In this document: positions 62,200 through 64,000 of the stretch, in pieces
How the letters are laid out: every line of letters begins with the position of its first letter
Numbering within the stretch: position 1 is the stretch's first letter
Assembly: GCA_039707465.1 (NCBI GenBank)
Contig: CM077644.1
Coordinates: 77,522,875 to 77,586,874, forward strand
DNA: 64,000 nucleotides
Source of the DNA: Rhabdophis nuchalis
Taxonomy: Eukaryota; Chordata; Lepidosauria; Squamata; Natricidae
Reading direction: 5' to 3'
The notes under the pieces: model-generated
Told to the model about the DNA's origin: nothing
Database searches by the model: none
The model's input: the letters and a program-made list of their open reading frames with translations, nothing else
Position numbers and translations under genes: made by a program

Positions 62200-63092
62200 G
62201 CATATGGATAATAAGCTCATCAAATTTGCAGATGACACCAAGCTGGCAGGAATAGCCAACACTCCAGAAGATAGGCTTAAGATACAGAAGGATCTTGACA
62301 AACTTGAACATTGGGCACTGTCTAACAAAATGAAATTCAATGGTGAAAAAAGCAAGGTTCTACATTTAGGCAAGAAAAACGAAATGCACAGGTACAGTAT
62401 AGGTGGTACCTTACTCAATAGTAACTGTGAGAGGGATCTTGGAGTCCTAGTGGGCAACCATTTAAATATGAGCCAGCAGTGAGCAGCAGCTGCCAAAAAA
62501 GCCAACACAGTGCTAGGCTACATAAACAGGGATAGAATCAAAATCACGTGAAGTGTTAATACCACTTTATAATGCCTTGGTAAGGCCACACTTGGAATGC
62601 TGCATTCAGTTTTGGTCACGATGTAGAAAAGATGTGGAGACTCTGGAAAGAGTGCAGAGAAGAGCAACAAAGACGATTAGGGGACTGGAAACTAAAACAT
62701 ATGAAGAATGGTTGCAGGAACTGGGTATGTCTAGTTTAATGAAAAGAAGGACTAGGGGAGACATGATAGCAGTGTTCCAATATCTCAGGGATTGCCACAA
62801 AGAAGAGGGAGACAAACTATTCTCCAAGGCACCTGAGGGTAGAACAAGAAGCAATGGGTGGAAACTAATCGAGGAGAGAAGCAACTTAGAACTAAGGAGA
62901 AATTTCCTGACAGTAAGAACAATTAACCTCTGGAACAGCTTGCCTCCAGAAGTTGTGAATGCCCCAACACTGGAAGTCTTTAAGAAGATGTTGGATAGCC
63001 ATTTGTCTGAAATGGCTTAGGGCTCCTGCCTAAGCAGGGGGTTGGACTAGAAGACCTCCAACGTCCCTTCCAACTCTGCTATTGTATTGTAA
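62200..63092 (+). mobile_element. CR1 LINE, 5'-truncated, frameshifted
   Basis: The reverse-transcriptase box IKFADDTKLAG is at about 62219-62251, followed by LDKLEHWALSNKMKFNGEKS and LGVLVGNHL. A frameshift lies near 62480-62550, then NALVRPHLECCIQFWSRCRK, LERVQRRATK, INLWNSLPPEVVNAPTLEVF and a stop. The end GGTTGGACTAGAAGACCTCC and AACTCTGCTATTGTATTGTA is the classic amniote CR1 3' end. Not functional: lacks the endonuclease and the start of RT. Confidence 0.93.
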
Positions 63093-63693
63093 GCTATCAT
63101 AGCTATATTAGCTCAGGAGGTCAAAACCAAATTAGATTGTCATTATCCTGTGGGGCGGGGAATGTTGCGTTATATAAGAAAGATAACTTTGAATTAATGT
63201 TTAGTCTGAATAAAATGTGAAAAGACCACACCCTGAGCAAGACTAAATTTGTAAGTACAAAATTAATGTGAATCACGTAATTAAATGAACATGTACATAG
63301 GGTGTAACTTCATTCATTTTGTAGTAAGTCAGTCTTCCTGAAAATATACCGTTGTAACGGAGTAAATTCACTTATGCTTGTTCTATCATCCTACCAGGCT
63401 AGCAAAAAAATGTTTCTTATAGTTACTTTAAAATTTTCACTGAGACAGAAAGAAATATCTATTTAATGGAGGTTAATTACAGACATTAAACCAAATGCAT
63501 AAAATTAGGAAGGACCATCCAGATTTCTGTTTCCTCCGTGGTCAGAGCAGCTATCATACTAATAGTTACTCCTTAACAGCAAAGTAAATCATGACCAGCA
63601 TTTTTTACATGTATATTTTCATCTTTTCAAGATTAGCAAGGTCAAAAAACAGGCGCAGCAGGGACTCCAACAATTGTCTTTTTTGCTATAGAG

Positions 63694-63816
63694 CAGGGCT
63701 GTCAAATTCATGGCCCACAGGCCAGATGCATCATGTGCTGGCCACGCCCATGCCTGGTTTAGTGAAGGGGGAAAAGTCCTGATATGTCACATGACGACAT
63801 GAGTTTGACACCCTTC
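63694..63816. mobile_element. hAT MITE (CAGGGGTGTCAAACT family)
   Basis: Starts CAGGGCTGTCAAATTC and ends GAGTTTGACACCCTTC. Flanks CTATAGAG (63686-63693) and CTATAAAG (63817-63824) are an 8-bp duplication with one mismatch. Directly abuts the next element. Confidence 0.83.
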
Positions 63817-63824
63817 CTATAAAG

Positions 63825-63964
63825 CAGGGGTCTGCAAAGTCGGCTCTTTTAAGACTGGTGGACTTCAATTCCCAGAGTTCCCCAGCCAGCATAGCATAGC
63901 TGGCTGGGGAACTCTGGGAGTTGAAGTCCACCAGTCTTAAAAGAGCCGACTTTGCAGACCCCTG
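63825..63964. mobile_element. Palindromic hAT MITE, second copy
   Basis: Two 66-base arms, inverse complements with one mismatch, around an 8-base centre ATAGCATA. Termini CAGGGGTCTGCAAAGT as at 39700. Left flank CTATAAAG is also the right duplication of the preceding element. Right flank CTTAGAG equals CTATAGAG with one base missing. Confidence 0.9.
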
Positions 63965-64000
63965 CTTAGAGTATAATAACAGAATATTGAATCCAAAGCC

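Larger units (their letters stand above)
59826..64000. other. Downstream intergenic region
   Basis: No gene. AT-rich sequence to 60.4 kb, then repeats listed separately: hAT (60478), (CT)n (60689), hAT (61199), CR1 (62200), hAT (63694, 63825). 63095-63690 has nothing recognised. Confidence 0.75.

Overview
This is vertebrate chromosomal DNA, almost certainly from a squamate reptile and probably a snake. Coding sequence is in short exons with GT/AG introns. The repeats are typical of squamates: a CR1 LINE, L2/CR1-type LINE 3' ends, tRNA-derived SINEs of the Sauria/Squam type, Penelope-like fragments, many small hAT elements with 8-bp target duplications, and TCTG/TCTA microsatellites. The species is inferred from repeat style only.

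One protein-coding gene is present, on the + strand: the 3' part of PDE4B, a cAMP-specific 3',5'-cyclic phosphodiesterase. Its 5' end (long-form first exons and most of UCR1) lies upstream of base 1. Coding exons of the long form are 333-403 (end of UCR1), 2139-2188 (LR1), 26655-26767 and 44632-44725 (UCR2), 45982-46160, 46909-47007, 47158-47322, 48639-48738, 49249-49403, 49509-49631, 52685-52867 and 57801-58166 (stop). Every junction keeps the reading frame; I checked the phases by hand. The long form is 565 codons inside the window.

Two internal first exons are also present. The exon at 26655 is extended upstream to an ATG at 26540 and reads through the long-form splice acceptor, giving a PDE4B2-like short form of 563 residues. 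A 48-base coding exon at 43982-44029 encodes MPEANYLLSVSWGYIK, the N-terminus known from the super-short PDE4B5 and PDE4D6 forms, and splices in phase to 44632, giving about 503 residues. So one window holds the splice choices that decide whether the enzyme carries UCR1+UCR2 (dimeric, PKA-activated), UCR2 only, or a truncated UCR2.

Layout: 1-26.5 kb is introns with repeats, including a 5S-rRNA-like fragment, TIR elements and an R2/R4-like LINE fragment. 26.5-44 kb holds the PDE4B2-type start, then a 17-kb intron with a Penelope/SINE repeat complex, a LINE with a perfect 25-bp target duplication, and a GC-richer segment that is a candidate promoter for the super-short form. 44-58 kb is the compact catalytic-domain half. 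58.2-59.8 kb is the 3' UTR with two AATAAA signals. 59.8-64 kb is downstream DNA with a large hAT element, a CR1 LINE and two hAT elements side by side. I see no second host gene, no CRISPR, no operon and no prokaryotic feature. The most interesting material is the triple N-terminus architecture and the nested transposon histories.
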